This document shows, piece by piece, positions 63,972 through 64,000 of a stretch of 64,000 bases of DNA. This DNA comes from Emticicia oligotrophica DSM 17448 (GTDB lineage Bacteria > Bacteroidota > Bacteroidia > Cytophagales > Spirosomataceae): NCBI RefSeq assembly GCF_000263195.1, contig NC_018748.1, positions 930,001 to 994,000 on the forward strand, read 5' to 3'. Every line of letters starts with the position of its first letter. Position 1 is the first letter of the stretch. The notes beneath the pieces were generated by a model. That model saw nothing but the letters and a program-made list of their open reading frames with translations, had not been told where the DNA came from and did no database searches. The translations under genes and the position numbers were made by a program.

Positions 63972-64000
63972 GCCTTTTCTTTAAAAGAATTAATCATATC

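Noticed and set aside
1-64000. tRNA, rRNA, CRISPR arrays, insertion sequences, prophage
   Set aside because: No cloverleaf-like CCA-ending segments, regular spacer repeats, transposase or phage structural genes were found in any gap or on either strand.

Overview
The window looks like chromosomal DNA of a Bacteroidota, most likely a Cytophagales bacterium (inference). It is AT-rich, genes start without strong Shine-Dalgarno sequences, and several upstream regions carry the TTG-N17-23-TAnnTTTG promoter known from this phylum. Typical families are present: TonB receptors with carboxypeptidase-regulatory-like N-termini, a TonB receptor/DUF4249 pair, OmpA proteins with TPR and PD40 repeats, Rcp1-type response regulators with SHDLQEPLR-type kinases, and Tat-exported Gfo/Idh/MocA oxidoreductases. 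I saw no tRNA, rRNA, CRISPR array, insertion sequence or prophage.

Layout. 1-8.1 kb: end of an MscS channel, a MaoC-like hydratase, a TPR-like secreted protein, a GH30 glycosidase coupled to a CBM9-like protein, a CYTH protein, a PhoB/PhoR-type two-component pair, an RluA-type pseudouridine synthase and greA. 8.3-11.8 kb: fmt, hemB, pyrC. 11.9-19.7 kb: a probable carbohydrate oxidation cluster (Tat-exported TIM-barrel isomerase, GH88-like hydrolase, Old Yellow Enzyme, SDR, cytochrome c-PQQ dehydrogenase fusion, Gfo/Idh oxidoreductase) in which three genes are joined by 4-nt stop/start overlaps. 19.8-31.2 kb: hemE, a DUF937-TM-OmpA fusion, rocD with a divergent Lrp/AsnC regulator, a cysteine desulfurase, a DUF5662 protein, an Oar-like TonB receptor and ribBA.

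31.4-41 kb is a dense signalling island. A minus-strand operon reads rpoN (sigma-54), an NtrC-type activator, a triple-PAS kinase, an Rcp1-like receiver and a REC-PAS kinase with an NtrB-type H-box. Diverging from it is a CHASE3 kinase followed by two more single receivers. The order suggests a multistep relay feeding sigma-54 transcription (inference).

41.3-55.5 kb holds a coiled-coil lipoprotein, a TonB receptor plus DUF4249 lipoprotein, an M19 dipeptidase, a second Tat-exported Gfo/Idh protein, a Nudix hydrolase, a small cytochrome b5-like protein, membrane proteins, a MOSC protein, a PorE-like OmpA protein and a lipoprotein MsrA. 56-64 kb is an inorganic-carbon uptake island: a small exported CxxC protein, dabA, dabB, a SulP/STAS anion transporter and an OprB-type porin. 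The DabA zinc ligands can be placed residue by residue (C337, D339, H510, C525). The genes together could move bicarbonate from the outer membrane inward.

Most intergenic regions are short and contain intrinsic terminators. The only gene-free stretches over 300 bases are 40971-41331 and 55478-56018.
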